Of a stretch of DNA of 64,000 bases, positions 22,922 to 33,722 are shown piece by piece. Both the position numbers and the translations under genes were made by a program. The stretch is from Neofusicoccum parvum (lineage: Eukaryota > Ascomycota > Dothideomycetes > Botryosphaeriales > Botryosphaeriaceae). How positions within the stretch are numbered: position 1 is the stretch's first letter; each line of letters starts with the position of its first letter. The notes beneath the pieces were generated by a model. It was not told the DNA's origin and did no database searches. It was given only the letters and a program-made list of their open reading frames with translations. The stretch lies in NCBI GenBank assembly GCA_020912385.1, contig CP087208.1:3286001-3350000 (forward strand), given 5' to 3'.

Positions 22922-23563
22922 GGTGTAGTATCGTACGACTAATAAAAGGAGTCAAAACATTCAGGCAGCTTCTAAGGAATACAAAATCAAGATAGTACAA
23001 AGTTAGTCTTTTATATATATCGTCTCTCTATTGATAAGCGGGGCCTATCCATGCCGGGTGGAGAGAACCTACAAGAAGACAGGACGGCGGAAAGCTCGAG
23101 ACATTACAGCCGAAGCCAGTACCCGGCCAAAATGGCTTGATCGGCAACCGTGGTTTCCACGCTCCGACAGTAGTCACAATTATACAGGCACTAAAACTCG
23201 CGCGCAGTGTGGCTACAATGTCCGATTGGCTGATGATCCCCAAACCGGCCACCTTTACCCCCAACGACGCGAATGGCTCTAGAAATGTGCGGGCCACGTT
23301 GGCTAAGAAACGAGATGATGCGTGCATAAGCAATTCTGTTTCGATTGGCTCTGTGTCGGTTTGTGCTGTGCAGGGCCAGGATGGCGTGTGCATTGTACAC
23401 ATACGAAGTCTATATGAAGTTCAGGCATGGATTTCAAGCCATACTGCACGTTAAAGTGATTTTTACAAGAGTGGCAAGACAACTATGAGCGAATTTTACT
23501 TTTTCCTGGAGGACTTTTTTGTCCACGAACAAAGTCTGGACATGTATGGTTGGCGCCACGCCT
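22922..23563. other. intergenic
   Basis: Between two minus-strand genes. AT-rich near 22980-23030. No gene is supported. Confidence 0.5.
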
Positions 23564-25093
23564 TCACATGAACCCAAATCGTTTCGCACCAAAGCTGGTC
23601 CCTCCAAGCAGCATTGCCACACCGGTGAACACGATCAACGTCCCATACTCCGTCCCATACCCAAAACCTCCTTCCCCGCTCCTCAGCCTCATCTTCAACA
23701 ACGCCTCGCTCAGCGGGCCGGACGCAATGCTCCCAATGCCCCTCCCCGCCGCCAACAGCCCAAACGCCGGCCCCATCTCCAGCACCGCCTCATTGCCCCT
23801 CGCCACATCCTTGATCACGCCCGGCCAGGTCGACGAGAAGCTGCCGGCCGTCAGCCCGTACGCGATGGCGAAGACGTACAGCAGGCCGGCGGTCGCGGAG
23901 ATGGTGAAGCCCCACAGGAAGAAGCAGCCCAGCGCGGCGCCGACGGCGAGGCCCAGGATCACGGCGGTCGGGTCGAAGCGGTCCGTCAGCGCGCCCGCGC
24001 AGATCGAGCCGACGAAGGTGCCGAGGTTGAGCAGCACCAGCGGCGTGGTCGCGGCGGCGCTGCCCATGCCGAGCGAGCGCGCGTACGACGGCAGGTAGAT
24101 GGACGGGATGAAGTAGCCGAGCCCCTGCAGCACGTTGCCCAGCTGGTAGAAGAGGAAGCGGCGCGTCAGGACGAAGCGGAGGGAGGGGCTGCGCCGCGGG
24201 GCGTGGCTGCTGCGCGTGACGGGGAGGCGCGGCTTGGCGGAGGAGAGGAGGAGTCCGGGCGCGACGAAGGTGACGATGGACCAGGCACGGAGGGCGGTGG
24301 CGAGGGAGAAGTGGGAGAGCGCCCAGGTGTAGATGTAGGGCACGCTGACACCGGAGATGGCGGTGCCGGCCTGACAGGATCGGTAAGAGGCGGCTGCGGA
24401 AGGAAGGGTCTTGCCGGGGACTACGTACCCACATGATGCCGAAAGCAAGGCCCTTGCGGCGGACGAACCACTCGTCGATGTAAATCAAGATTGGATGGTA
24501 GAGGATGCTGCCTCCGATAGCGTAGAGGACGCCTTGGGTGAGGATGAGGTGCCACACGTGCGTGGAGAACGAGGAGAGCGCGAGGGAGCCGGACAGGATG
24601 AAAAGCCCTGCGATGCTGCTCATCCGTCGATACTGGGGCCGGCGTTGGAGAAAAGAGAGGACGAATGGCGAGCCGAGGTACATGATGCCCTTGCGCGCCG
24701 TAGATGAGCAGATGGACGTTTGAGGGGGGGAGGGTGCACCTACGAGATTCACCGTTCCGATCATGGCAATGTTCGAACCGTCGGACGCAAATGGCTCGTG
24801 GGTGGAGTAGTAGTCCTGCAACACACCGAAAGCAAACGGGAAACCTGGATGGGTGTTGTTGGTGAACAGCACGTTACAAAGTAGAAGGCGAGAAATGAGT
24901 ACGTACTCCACACGAATGCTTCTATGAAGAAAGCACTGGCCAGCATGAGCCATGCGTTTTTCCCACCGTCCACTGGTGGCAGAGAGAACTGCTGAGCTGG
25001 GGATGGCGCAGCTTCTTCTGCCGCACGCTCATTGGAGCTTCGTTCTTGGAACCCAGAAAGCCCGGCTAACTCGTGTCCCGAATGATCTGGCAT
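23564..25093 (-). CDS. MFS transporter, monocarboxylate-porter (MCT) type
   Basis: Twelve-helix plasma-membrane carrier of the MCT-like branch of the major facilitator superfamily. Exons on the minus strand are 25093-24907, 24844-24744, 24689-24429 and 24370-23564, joining in frame to 451 residues. A polar cytosolic N-terminus of about 45 residues precedes helix 1. Helix 1 ends in F-A-F-G-V-L-Q-D-Y-Y, the family motif for the first helix-loop junction. Other marks are G-G-S-I-L-Y-H-P and R-R-K-G-L-A-F-G-I, the loop 4-5 signature. The C-terminal half begins after a basic loop with R-F-L-F-Y-Q-L-G-N. The substrate is unknown. A second MCT-like gene lies directly upstream on the same strand. Confidence 0.9.
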
Positions 25094-25597
25094 GGTTCTG
25101 AACGGGAGTATTAACTTCTTAAGGCAGTGTAGTGGGATGGCAGTGTTGGCCAGAAGAGGGCGATTATATCCCTGAAAATGTCTTCGCGGGGTTGATGTGG
25201 GGCTGTCACGTTATTGACGCTTGGCGTCATCCATCAGTCCGGTCATGTCGTGATTTCCCTTGCTCAAGCGTGCTTTCGAGTGCACTGATCATGTGAAGGC
25301 ACTGCGTGTTCTTCTCGCAAGACGTCGGGTAAAGCGTCCATTTGTATGAGGGTTGCTTGTCTGTCACACATCTGCACCTGTCACCGCCCTCTCCACTTTT
25401 CGCTCCCCGACTTGTCTCCACCATGCGCATCTCCCCCTTATGTCTTGTTGTCAATCTCATTTGTCTCTTTCGGTCCCCTTCCCCCACTCAACCATCCGTA
25501 TGCTCGAATCCCGCTCTCTATCCCTATCCACTCCTTTGACCCGCTCTTGACCCACCACTTGTTCCGTCTTTTGCCCTTGTGTAGCGCTTCCGGAAAT
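25094..25597. other. intergenic
   Basis: Between the two MFS genes, CT-rich on the plus strand from about 25370 to 25560. This fits a pyrimidine- or purine-rich promoter/UTR; no gene is supported. Confidence 0.5.
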
Positions 25598-27094
25598 TCA
25601 CCATCTCTTCCTCAGGTCTCGCTCACACAAGAGTCTGGCAGCCAGGATCAAAAGACCAGCCGTAGTAGTCGTGACTCCCGCATACACAATGAGTTTCTCG
25701 TATTCGTCCAGGGTACCGTTCTTGACGAAGCTGCCTCCGATCGGAGTCCCGATAAGCACAGCCACGGCGCTGACGCTCGAGAAAGCACCCAATCGAGCGC
25801 CAATCTTCTCCTCTGGTGAAATTTGGGCCACGGCCGAGGGCATCACGCTGATAAAAATACCGGAGCAGAAACCGTAGAGGCAGGTGAACGCAATAACGGT
25901 GGTGGGGTTGGAGGCTGGGAGCCACGTCGTGAGGCACAGAACTCCAGAGAGCGTCGTGACGGGATATAGGGTGTTGAGGCGCCCGGTGTGGTCGGCGGCG
26001 AATCCCCCACTGGCGCAGAAGTGTTTCGTTAGATGTGCAATTCCTCTGAGGTGGAAAGGTGTGGTGGCATACATGATTCGCCCGAAGAAGCTCGAGGCAT
26101 TGACCAGGGGAAGCAGGTAACTTCGAATTCCTGCGTCAGGGTGTCTGATTGAAAAATATGGTTCTGCTTTTTGTAAGCTCAAGCCTCCTACGAAACGGTA
26201 CTCCAGAATGGCTTACCAATGTAATAGTAAGGCACGTAAAGCCCCAGGTTCCCAACAAGGTTCGCTGCCGCAAGCACGCTGTATCGCATGTCTCGGAATC
26301 CGCTGAAGTCGAACACGTCTGCCGCAGACTTTAGCCGCTTGGGTGCGAGCTTCGGCCGTGAGATGAGGATAGCTATGACGTAGCAGCAGAGTAAAATCAA
26401 TGCGGCAATCCTTACGGCCCAGCCAAATCCTATTAGCGGAACCAGACGTGAGAACATTATAGGCAGACACACGCCGCCGGCGCTGCTTCCCCCAGCAACG
26501 ATGCCCATGGCAAAGGAACGCCTTCGTCGAAAATGTTGGCCTGCGACAGCGAGAGCAGTCTGAGTGCCGAAGGCTACTGTGAGGCCAAAAAGCACGCCCT
26601 GTTATGGCCTGGTGTCAGCCAAGTACCGTCTCAAAGTTGGCGACTTACTTGGGAAAGGAACTGCTGCCATATTTGTCCTGGTTGTGTGAAAGACAAGCCA
26701 ACACAGGACACGATGGTGCCGGCGGCTGCAACAGGATACAACCACTGCAATGGGAGTCAGCTGTCTGGTCGAACAATAGGGACGCTGCGGCCAAACGCAC
26801 ATTCAGCCCGTATGCGTCAAACAACACGCCTGCAACAGGACCCACGAGGTTCATGAGACCCAGTTGAAGGGTGCCGATGAATGCAATCGACGAGGGAGCA
26901 TAGTTTTCGAGGTAGCCGTGCTGGTAGTAATCTTGGAAGAAGCCGAAACTATTCATGTAACCGAAGGAGGCAAAGTACACGAGGGCTGAGCCGGCCACGG
27001 TAAGCCAAGACTGCAAGCCTCCTTCGGCATCATGATTTTCGGCCCTCGGGGCGTGCTCCTCCCGATGTACCTGTTCAAGATCAGCTCGGTCCAT
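25598..27094 (-). CDS. MFS transporter, monocarboxylate-porter (MCT) type
   Basis: Second MCT-like porter. Minus-strand exons are 27094-26801, 26744-26649, 26598-26217, 26166-26073 and 26009-25598, giving 425 residues. Signatures: W-L-T-V-A-G-S-A-L-V-Y-F in helix 1, then G-F-F-Q-D-Y-Y, V-G-P-V-A-G-V-L-F-D-A-Y-G in helix 2, and R-R-R-R-S-F-A-M-G-I-V-A-G-G-S-S-A-G-G in loop 4-5 and helix 5. In the second half come Y-V-P-Y-Y-Y-I, and G-G-F-A-A-D-H-T-G-R-L-N after a spliced joint. A longer open frame begins upstream at 27259, but the ATG at 27094 gives a normal cytosolic N-terminus and is preferred. The two neighbours share domain layout but differ in introns, so any duplication would be old. Confidence 0.88.
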
Positions 27095-27704
27095 GATTAC
27101 GGGCAGGCGGGAATCGGACAGCTGAAGTTTTGACCTCCTGTTGAAAAAGGCTGACGAGAGCAGTTGAATGCGCTGGGAATGCGGGACAGTGTCGATGTTG
27201 AGACAATCAATATGGTTTGGGATGTGCGCAAACAAGGCAGCGTCGTCGTGTTTGCGCAAGACTGGGAAGAGAAAAAGAAGTAGCAGGGCGATTAGCGGAA
27301 GTGGGCCTATTTAAATCCAACAGACGCACGGATAGACTTGCCGAGAAATGGAAGGTGGAAGCTCTTTTGGGTTTAGCGAAGGCGCACAATCAGATCTTGC
27401 AGCAGGCAGCAGTGCCTCGATAAGAGTCTGGCTCAGTGTGCAGTCTCTTCATAGCTCTATCAAATCTACTTTTGATTGTGCAATTTGACACGCTCGAATC
27501 TGTTTTCGTGAGGCTGGCGAACAGAGCGAAGAAAAGTCTTTCGCCTTTACAACTATCGGTCGAATCGTAGGATCGCGGCAACGGCCGATGTCGCGTGCCT
27601 TATCTTCGCAAGGAATCAATCTTGTGGAAGAAGATCTCCTGTCTCAGCCTGTCCCACAGGGCGGATACTTCTTGAAGCGGACAATGTCCGCATCGGTGGC
27701 ATAG
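27095..27704. other. intergenic
   Basis: Upstream of the second MFS gene. No gene is recognised. Confidence 0.4.
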
Positions 27705-28210
27705 TCAGCAGCCAGGTGGACATATATCCACTCCACGCTCAATGAGCAACTCAGCTATCCGAAGCTGACCATTGCCCAACTTAATGTCGAACTGGCCATA
27801 AAATTCGCCCATGTCCAAAGCCATACGCAGCGCCATCCTTGCATTTACGTCGATATTGTTTGCTATAGGCATCTCCACGCTGGATAGATGACCGCCAATT
27901 GCCGCGAGGTGTAGGGCTTGCCAGTTCCAGGATTTGATTCAGATGTATCCGATCGGTCTATGGTTCTCTTTGCATTTCGCATCCTTAGAACCCAGATCCA
28001 CGCTTCCGGAAATCAGCACTTCGGTGGGCTCCAAGCTGCTGTTTGAACAAGCCCGGTAAAGGAGAGTCATTCCTTGGGGATCCACACAGTATGGTCCGTT
28101 CATTCGGGAGGACAAACTACCGAGTTGAGAATTTATGTACAGAATCCCTCCAGCTGTGGCAAGGCTGGCTGTGGGCCCGAGTGACCCCGTAGCAAATCCT
28201 GCGGCTAGGC
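27705..28210 (-). pseudogene. ankyrin-repeat gene remnant
   Basis: One continuous minus-strand frame from about 28200 to the TGA at 27705-27707 encodes degraded ankyrin repeats. They are D-P-Q-G-M-T-L-L-Y-R-A-C, then W-Q-A-L-H-L-A-A-I-G-G-H-L-S-S-V-E with N-I-D-V-N-A, and finally R-I-A-E-L-L-I-E-R-G-V-D. A TGA at 27939-27941 interrupts the frame, and the repeat just before it has lost its consensus. The upstream edge at about 28200 looks like a splice acceptor (CCGCAG), but no earlier exon was found. It is probably the tail of a former ankyrin protein. The TGA is the type of change made by C-to-T mutation of an arginine codon. Confidence 0.65.
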
Positions 28211-29325
28211 AACATAAGCAATGCTATGTTATAAACGGGAACGCAGGAGCAGGGCACACCTAGTTTATAGTGCGCTCGTGGGTGGCGGGTGATGTTAGAC
28301 GTTACGGGCGCGGTTCTCGAAAAGCACGGCGCTGCAACCGCTGAAAATGCTTCAGGTGGTCAGACCTCTTCATGATAGAATTGGCGGGCACGAAGTTGAC
28401 ATATTTGGCGATGATCGAATTAGAAATCTAATTATTTGGGTATTGCTCGAAGGGGGGGATCGTAAGTTAAGAGGATTGACAAGGAAAGGAACTTTTTCGT
28501 GGTATGAATTAACTTGTAGCTTCTGGGTGAACTTTGTTGCACTTTGCCTACTTGTTCGAGACAAGTAATCGGCTATATAATGGTAATACAAACTGCGATG
28601 CCCACAAGTGCGTGAATTTGGTGCGCAAGAAGTTTCTTTTGGTGACAGGCACAAGTACGCAAAAATCCACAATGGCGCCTTGATTTCATCGGAGGGCGTG
28701 GTCAGCCGGCCGTCGGGTGCTTTCCCGGTGTCGCCGGACCGGAATGCAAACGATGGTGTATGCAGGAACCGCGTTAAATGTTAGCTCATTGGACTGTGTG
28801 AGCTGGAGCGGCCCATGCGCATGCTCCGGTGGGCGAGGTGGAGTAATGACACCTTCTGAATCCGGGCAATGAACGACGAAGACGATGACGACAGACGAAG
28901 CGTCGGGTCTCGTGCTTGCCCAGAATGGAAACCCACCAGACGCTTTTACAGCTGGCGGTGGGATCGACTGCAGCTCTAACGGCATGTTTTCCACAGCAGC
29001 GGTGGCGGCTGCGACCTTGCCCTCTGTACAGTACGAGCGGGCGCGGGCGCCACATCTTCTCTCCTCTTGATTGGAGGCCAAACACCTGTAGCGTCGGTCT
29101 GAAAACCCGAGTTTCACGCCGCATCTGGCAACAACTGCAATCAACGTGATGCAGGGTTAAATTCGAGTGCCGATGGCCTGATTGATCCGTCCACAAACAG
29201 CTGCGGAGCTAGTGGATCAACCATGAAACTTCGTATTTACCCCACGGCCGCCGAACCGAAGAAACAGTATAAGTCCGGGCCGGCTCGCGGATTCCATCCA
29301 CTGACAGCCCTTACGCCTCCCAAAG
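28211..29325. other. intergenic, AT-rich then GC-rich
   Basis: AT-rich from about 28330 to 28670, GC-richer after that. A minus-strand open frame at 28686-29144 has no recognisable domain and lies in the GH43 promoter. No gene is supported. Confidence 0.4.
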
Positions 29326-30855
29326 ATGGTGACCCAAACTCACCTCTCGCTGCTCTTCCTCCATGGCGCGCTGGCCTTGGCCCAGAATTCCCCGGTGACA
29401 GTCCAATCGACAGGCAACCCGATTCTCGCTGATGGGTCGTATTACTCGGCAGACCCAGCGCCCCTGGTGGTGAACAACACCCTGTACATCATTGCAGGCC
29501 ACGACGAGGCGCCGGTGGACCAGAACGCCTTCGTCATCAACGAGTGGGAGATGTTCGTCGCGACCTCTCCCAAACCGTCGGGCGGGGAATGGACCTTCCA
29601 CCCGGGCATCGCCAAACCCCATGAAATCTTCACATGGGCCGCCGAGGGGACGGCCTACGCTTCACAGATCGTCCAAGGCCCCGACGGGAAATTCTACCTG
29701 TACGCGCCCGTGACAGAGGCGAACTCCGCGAACGCGGATCCATTTGCAATTGGTGTTGCCGTCGCCGACAGCCCTCTCGGGCCCTTCACGGACGCACATC
29801 CGTCGGGCCCCATCCTGTCGCAGTCCGTGCCCGCACCCGGCAACGACATCCAGAACATCGATCCCACCGTGCTCGTGGACGACGACGGCAAGGTATACGT
29901 GTACTACGGCACGTTCGGCGCGCTCCGCGGCTACGAGCTGGACGAGGACATGGCGACCACGGTTGGAGACGTCACCGAGGTGTCGGGCTTGACTGGCTTC
30001 TTCGAAGCGCCTTGGATCATGAAGCGGAACGACACCTACTACATGCTCTACGCCGCGAACAACGCCGGGCCGGACTCCCCGTGCACCCCGACCTCTTACC
30101 ACGCCTGCATTGCTTATGGAACGGCGTCCTCGCCCCTTGGCCCGTGGACCTTCCAGGACGTCATCCTCGGCATCGTGTCGTCCACGACGTCTCACTCCGG
30201 CGCCGTGGAGCTGGACGGGCAGTGGTACCTGGTCTACCACACCGCCGACGCGGAGGGCGGTGGCCATTTCCGCCGCAGCGTCGCCTTTGACCTCCTCACC
30301 TGGGACGACAGCCAGTCGCCGCCCGCCATCAACAGAGTCGTGCAGACGCACCGCCCGCAGGCCGCCGCGGAGCCGACTCGCAACATCGCTCCCAAGGCGA
30401 AGGCAAGCTCCGTCAACGAGACGCCAATCCAGTACTGGGTGGAGTCTCTGCACGACGGAAAGATTCCCTCCAACCCCTTGCCGCCGGACTACTGGGCCTC
30501 GTATGCCGGCGACACCAGCCCGGAGACCAGCACGCTCGTCTACACGTGGAACTCGACGGTGGCGCTGAACGGAGCACGCATGGCCTTCTTCGCGGATCAG
30601 GATGCGGGCGCCAGCGTCGGAGTGCCGCCGCCCGCTAGCTGGCACATCGAGTACCTCAACGCGGCAGGCACTTGGGAGAAGGTTGCGAACTCGTCGGCGT
30701 ATCCTGTGACAGTGACGGACGATCCCGAAGAGGTTTCTTTTACTGAGATCAGAACTACGTCCATCCGAGCTGTGTTGATTGCGTCGGGCAGTGGGGGTAC
30801 GTTTGGCGGTGTTGGCGTGAAGGAGTGGGAGGCTTTGGCGCCTACCGCGCAGTAG
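29326..30855 (+). CDS. glycoside hydrolase family 43 (xylosidase/arabinofuranosidase type), secreted
   Basis: Secreted glycosidase acting on xylan or arabinan side chains. Single exon, 509 residues, with a signal peptide ending near A-L-A-Q. The five-bladed propeller residues of GH43 can be placed. Asp43 in S-A-D-P-A-P-L-V is the general base, Asp179 in N-I-D-P-T-V-L-V-D-D-D-G is the pKa modulator, and Glu227 in F-F-E-A-P-W-I is the general acid. Further marks are S-H-S-G-A-V-E-L-D and W-Y-L-V-Y-H-T-A. After about residue 335 a second module starts (N-I-A-P-K-A-K-A-S-S, then an S-W-H-I-E-Y-L region) that resembles a beta-sandwich carbohydrate-binding domain of the F5/8 type. Exact substrate cannot be told. 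Confidence 0.93.
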   Translation: MVTQTHLSLLFLHGALALAQNSPVTVQSTGNPILADGSYYSADPAPLVVNNTLYIIAGHDEAPVDQNAFVINEWEMFVATSPKPSGGEWTFHPGIAKPHEIFTWAAEGTAYASQIVQGPDGKFYLYAPVTEANSANADPFAIGVAVADSPLGPFTDAHPSGPILSQSVPAPGNDIQNIDPTVLVDDDGKVYVYYGTFGALRGYELDEDMATTVGDVTEVSGLTGFFEAPWIMKRNDTYYMLYAANNAGPDSPCTPTSYHACIAYGTASSPLGPWTFQDVILGIVSSTTSHSGAVELDGQWYLVYHTADAEGGGHFRRSVAFDLLTWDDSQSPPAINRVVQTHRPQAAAEPTRNIAPKAKASSVNETPIQYWVESLHDGKIPSNPLPPDYWASYAGDTSPETSTLVYTWNSTVALNGARMAFFADQDAGASVGVPPPASWHIEYLNAAGTWEKVANSSAYPVTVTDDPEEVSFTEIRTTSIRAVLIASGSGGTFGGVGVKEWEALAPTAQ

Positions 30856-31376
30856 CGCAGTTGCATCGCGTGTTTCTGTGATTTTATTCTGTGTAAATAC
30901 TGGAGACCAGAGTGTCACTCATTTTTCAGGCGTTAATAGCAGCTGAAGTGAAGAATTTGAACGAGAAGAAAAAGCGCCAGCTGTCTGGGCTGGGCGCCAC
31001 GAGGCTTCTAAACTCTAGATCTATGATTTTCCTGTCTTTAGACTACTTGGCCGTATTGTGACCAGTGCCCGACCGCCAATTTTGACCGGTGATGGTGGGG
31101 CGGTACACGTCTGATAGGTGAGTAAAACCGAGTTTGCCGAGCTGCTCGCATTCGGCTCTGTAAATCCACACTGCCCTACATTCGGTCGATAACGAAATTA
31201 CCCAGCGCGCGTTTAAGAGCTATTTGCATCGTTAATGGGTGATGCTCGCAGAACTCTCGAGTTCGATATCTCAGCACCAATGGAGCAATGGGGCAGAAGA
31301 GCAGCATTATAAATTACGGTCGGTACAGGCTACTGCTCTGACTTATGTACAAACAGGGGTAAGAAGTTTCCTCTAT
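30856..31376. other. intergenic, convergent 3' ends
   Basis: Between the GH43 gene and the AA1-like gene. No gene or repeat is seen. Confidence 0.5.
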
Positions 31377-31848
31377 CTAGAGAGCGACGGAGAAGTCACC
31401 AGTCTGCTGGCACACCTTGTCGTTGGCACCGTCGCCACCAGCACGGCAGTAGACAGGGACCTTGCCGGAGGCCTGGGCGGCGTCACTACTCAACCTGTTA
31501 GTATTACTCAGATTGCATCGTCCAGTAGTGGGATAGCATACGTGGTGACCCCGTCGAAGAAGGTCAGAGTGTAGTCCGAGTTGGAACCAGAAGCGTGCCA
31601 CGCGTACTCGAGGCCAGGGCAAGCAATCTGGCGGGACCCTAGCAGGTCTCCAGAGGCAGTGCACTTGATTCCAAGAGCGGTGAAGCTGACGGACTGAAGG
31701 CCGTTGTTGTCACGGATGGTCTAGAATGCACGTTAGGGAGGGGTGGCAAGCAGGAGAAAATGGGGAGATGTACCGTGTCAGTGACAATGATAGTCCTGAT
31801 GGCGGAGACCGAAGAGGCCAGGAATGCAGCGGCGACGAAGAACTTCAT
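31377..31848 (-). CDS. small secreted AA1-like (Alt a 1-like) protein
   Basis: Secreted protein of about 120 residues resembling the fungal AA1-like group, annotated in plant-associated fungi as Alt a 1-like or hypersensitive-response-inducing proteins. Three minus-strand exons are inferred: start at 31848 to the GTACAT donor near 31774, then T-I-R-D-N-N-G-L-Q-S-V-S-F to a GTATGC donor after G-V-T, then S-D-A-A-Q-A-S-G-K to the stop at 31377-31379. The signal peptide is M-K-F-F-V-A-A-A-F-L-A-S-S-V-S-A. Mature-region marks are I-K-C, Q-I-A-C-P-G-L-E-Y, V-P-V-Y-C-R-A-G-G and V-C-Q-Q-T-G-D-F, so four cysteines can form two disulphides. The family name is from memory of the pattern. If intron 2 is retained the protein ends early. 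Confidence 0.75.
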
Positions 31849-31954
31849 TTTGAAGGTTTGCTAGTGGAGGCGGTGGTTGGTTTGGAAGTAGTGTTGTGTT
31901 TGCGAGGATCGGATGTGTTTTGGTGATGAGACTAGAAGCCGTTGCTTGTTGCAC

Positions 31955-31961
31955 TTTTATA
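31955..31961 (-). promoter_or_regulatory. TATA box
   Basis: The minus strand reads TATAAAA about 107 nt before the AA1-like start at 31848. Confidence 0.45.
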
Positions 31962-33583
31962 CCTGCTAGCGGATAGCTCCTTTCCTGACCATACTCACCG
32001 ACTGCTACTAGCATGCTGTATAGTTCATCTGTAGGATACGAGTGATGGGCGGGTGGTGTGCAAATCTGGCTCACGATGATTGGCTCAAAGTGACACAATT
32101 GGCGTGAATGCGAGATGATCGGCAACATTTGCGTAACACGTTTGATGTTTTATGGAGCATTCACTGAGCTTCTAGGAGGCGAAGAGACTACATACTGGCC
32201 AAAGTGACACGATGTAGCATTCCAGCGAATCGTTGAGGTGGGGGCGTACCTTGGCCCACTGGAACAGCAACGGTGAAGGCTGAGGCCCGGCTTTTTCACC
32301 GCCTGTACCCGCGAGAGCCTGAAGATCATAGTTGCAGGGCTGAGAATGAAGCCGACGGGATGTTACAGGGCTGAAGCATTTCGTCCACGGTTTATGTAAC
32401 TCCGAGCCATTCATCTTCGTTCGTAGCGCAACATGTATCACTCTCCAAAGACGCTGCACTGCCGTTTTTGAAGCGCGCAGACCGGCTCTCCACATGTTTG
32501 TATTCAAGCGGTGTCGTGGACGTCATAGGTTGAAGTCCGAGGCTAGAGGTTATAGGCAAAAACGGACAGGGGGCTGTGGCGGTGCGAGTCTCATGAACAA
32601 AGATCGGTGACTATTCAGGAAATTCTCCTCAAAATGAGGCTTTGATCTACGCTTCAGCGCGCTTCTACCATGTGGTATACGTGAGGGATTTTAGAGCATG
32701 GCAGGCTGTTTGAATCGAAAAGTATGGGAAGATTTTGATCTTCAGCGCAGAACACGAAGTCCGACGGTGTTGCGGAAAACGCAGAACATGAGGCAACACC
32801 AATTGGCGGTGAACGCTACAGAGGAACGCTGTGATGTTCCAAGGGGTGAAATGATTTGTGATCAGCCCGCTATCGCAAAATCGAGCAACCATGAGCCTCA
32901 CACACATGAGTCAAGCACGCCATAGTCATGGTAAGAAAGTTCTGCAACTTCTTGATCTATAGGAAAATTGGGATGGCTGCTCACGAGAACCAAGATATCT
33001 ACCTACGGCAACATCAGGATATTGCCGGAATCGTGTTCAAAGGTTGTCTTGGCGCATAGAAACCGCTCAAAGGTATTCATGAGGCCACATATACACTAAT
33101 TCGACATCATCCAACGAGACAGGTTCCGTTAAAGGCTCTATCTAAATTCGTAAATGATGGCAAACGTCCTGAACTCCGATGCACCACCGCAGGCTTCTTC
33201 GATCATCTGAGCGATGAATGCGAATTTTTCACCCATTTCTTGGCACAACTCTTTCCCTCGGAGGAGTCACCCATATTCAGACGCTAAATCAATCCAGCTC
33301 GGAATACGAATAATGATTACTCATCTACTTTTGCCGCACTTGTGTTGAAATTACCCGCCCCGCACGTGAATGCTCTCAACAAATTCGGAGATGCCGCTCT
33401 TTTCCTGTTTCAAGATTCAAGAGACGTTGAATTCCGGAAAATACCCGCATAGTAAGATAAAAAGTGATCATTCCCCCCTTAAAATGAGTAGTACACATAA
33501 CATCTACCAAACAGCTTCACCACAAAGTAGTGCCCGGGTTCAAGTCAAAGGTATTCCAAGAGGCTAGGTGCTTTTCTATAACT

Positions 33584-33722
33584 CTGTACGGGGATCAGTG
33601 GAGCAAGTTGGGCTAGATAGTGACTAGCTGTCAGCTAAGTCATCACTCTAGCAGTAATTACAGGAGTCCAAGTCAATAATGGTAACCGTAAGATGGAAAG
33701 AAGACTACTTTCAGCCGTACAG
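33584..33722. repeat. 139-bp element with 8-bp terminal inverted repeats and inner hairpin
   Basis: The ends CTGTACGG (33584-33591) and CCGTACAG (33715-33722) are perfect inverted repeats. Inside, 33612-33625 and 33638-33652 are imperfect inverted copies able to form a stem. It may be a MITE-like remnant or a solo LTR fragment (TGTACGG to CCGTACA). No clear target-site duplication was found. Confidence 0.4.

Noticed and set aside
23519..24436. A 305-codon plus-strand open frame
   Set aside because: Antisense to the last exon of an MFS gene, with R/E/G-rich composition and no domain.
28686..29144. A 152-codon minus-strand open frame before the GH43 gene
   Set aside because: No domain, no plausible start context or introns, and it lies where the GH43 promoter is expected.
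29662..30918. A 418-codon minus-strand open frame
   Set aside because: Fully antisense to the GH43 gene, which has clear catalytic residues and a signal peptide.
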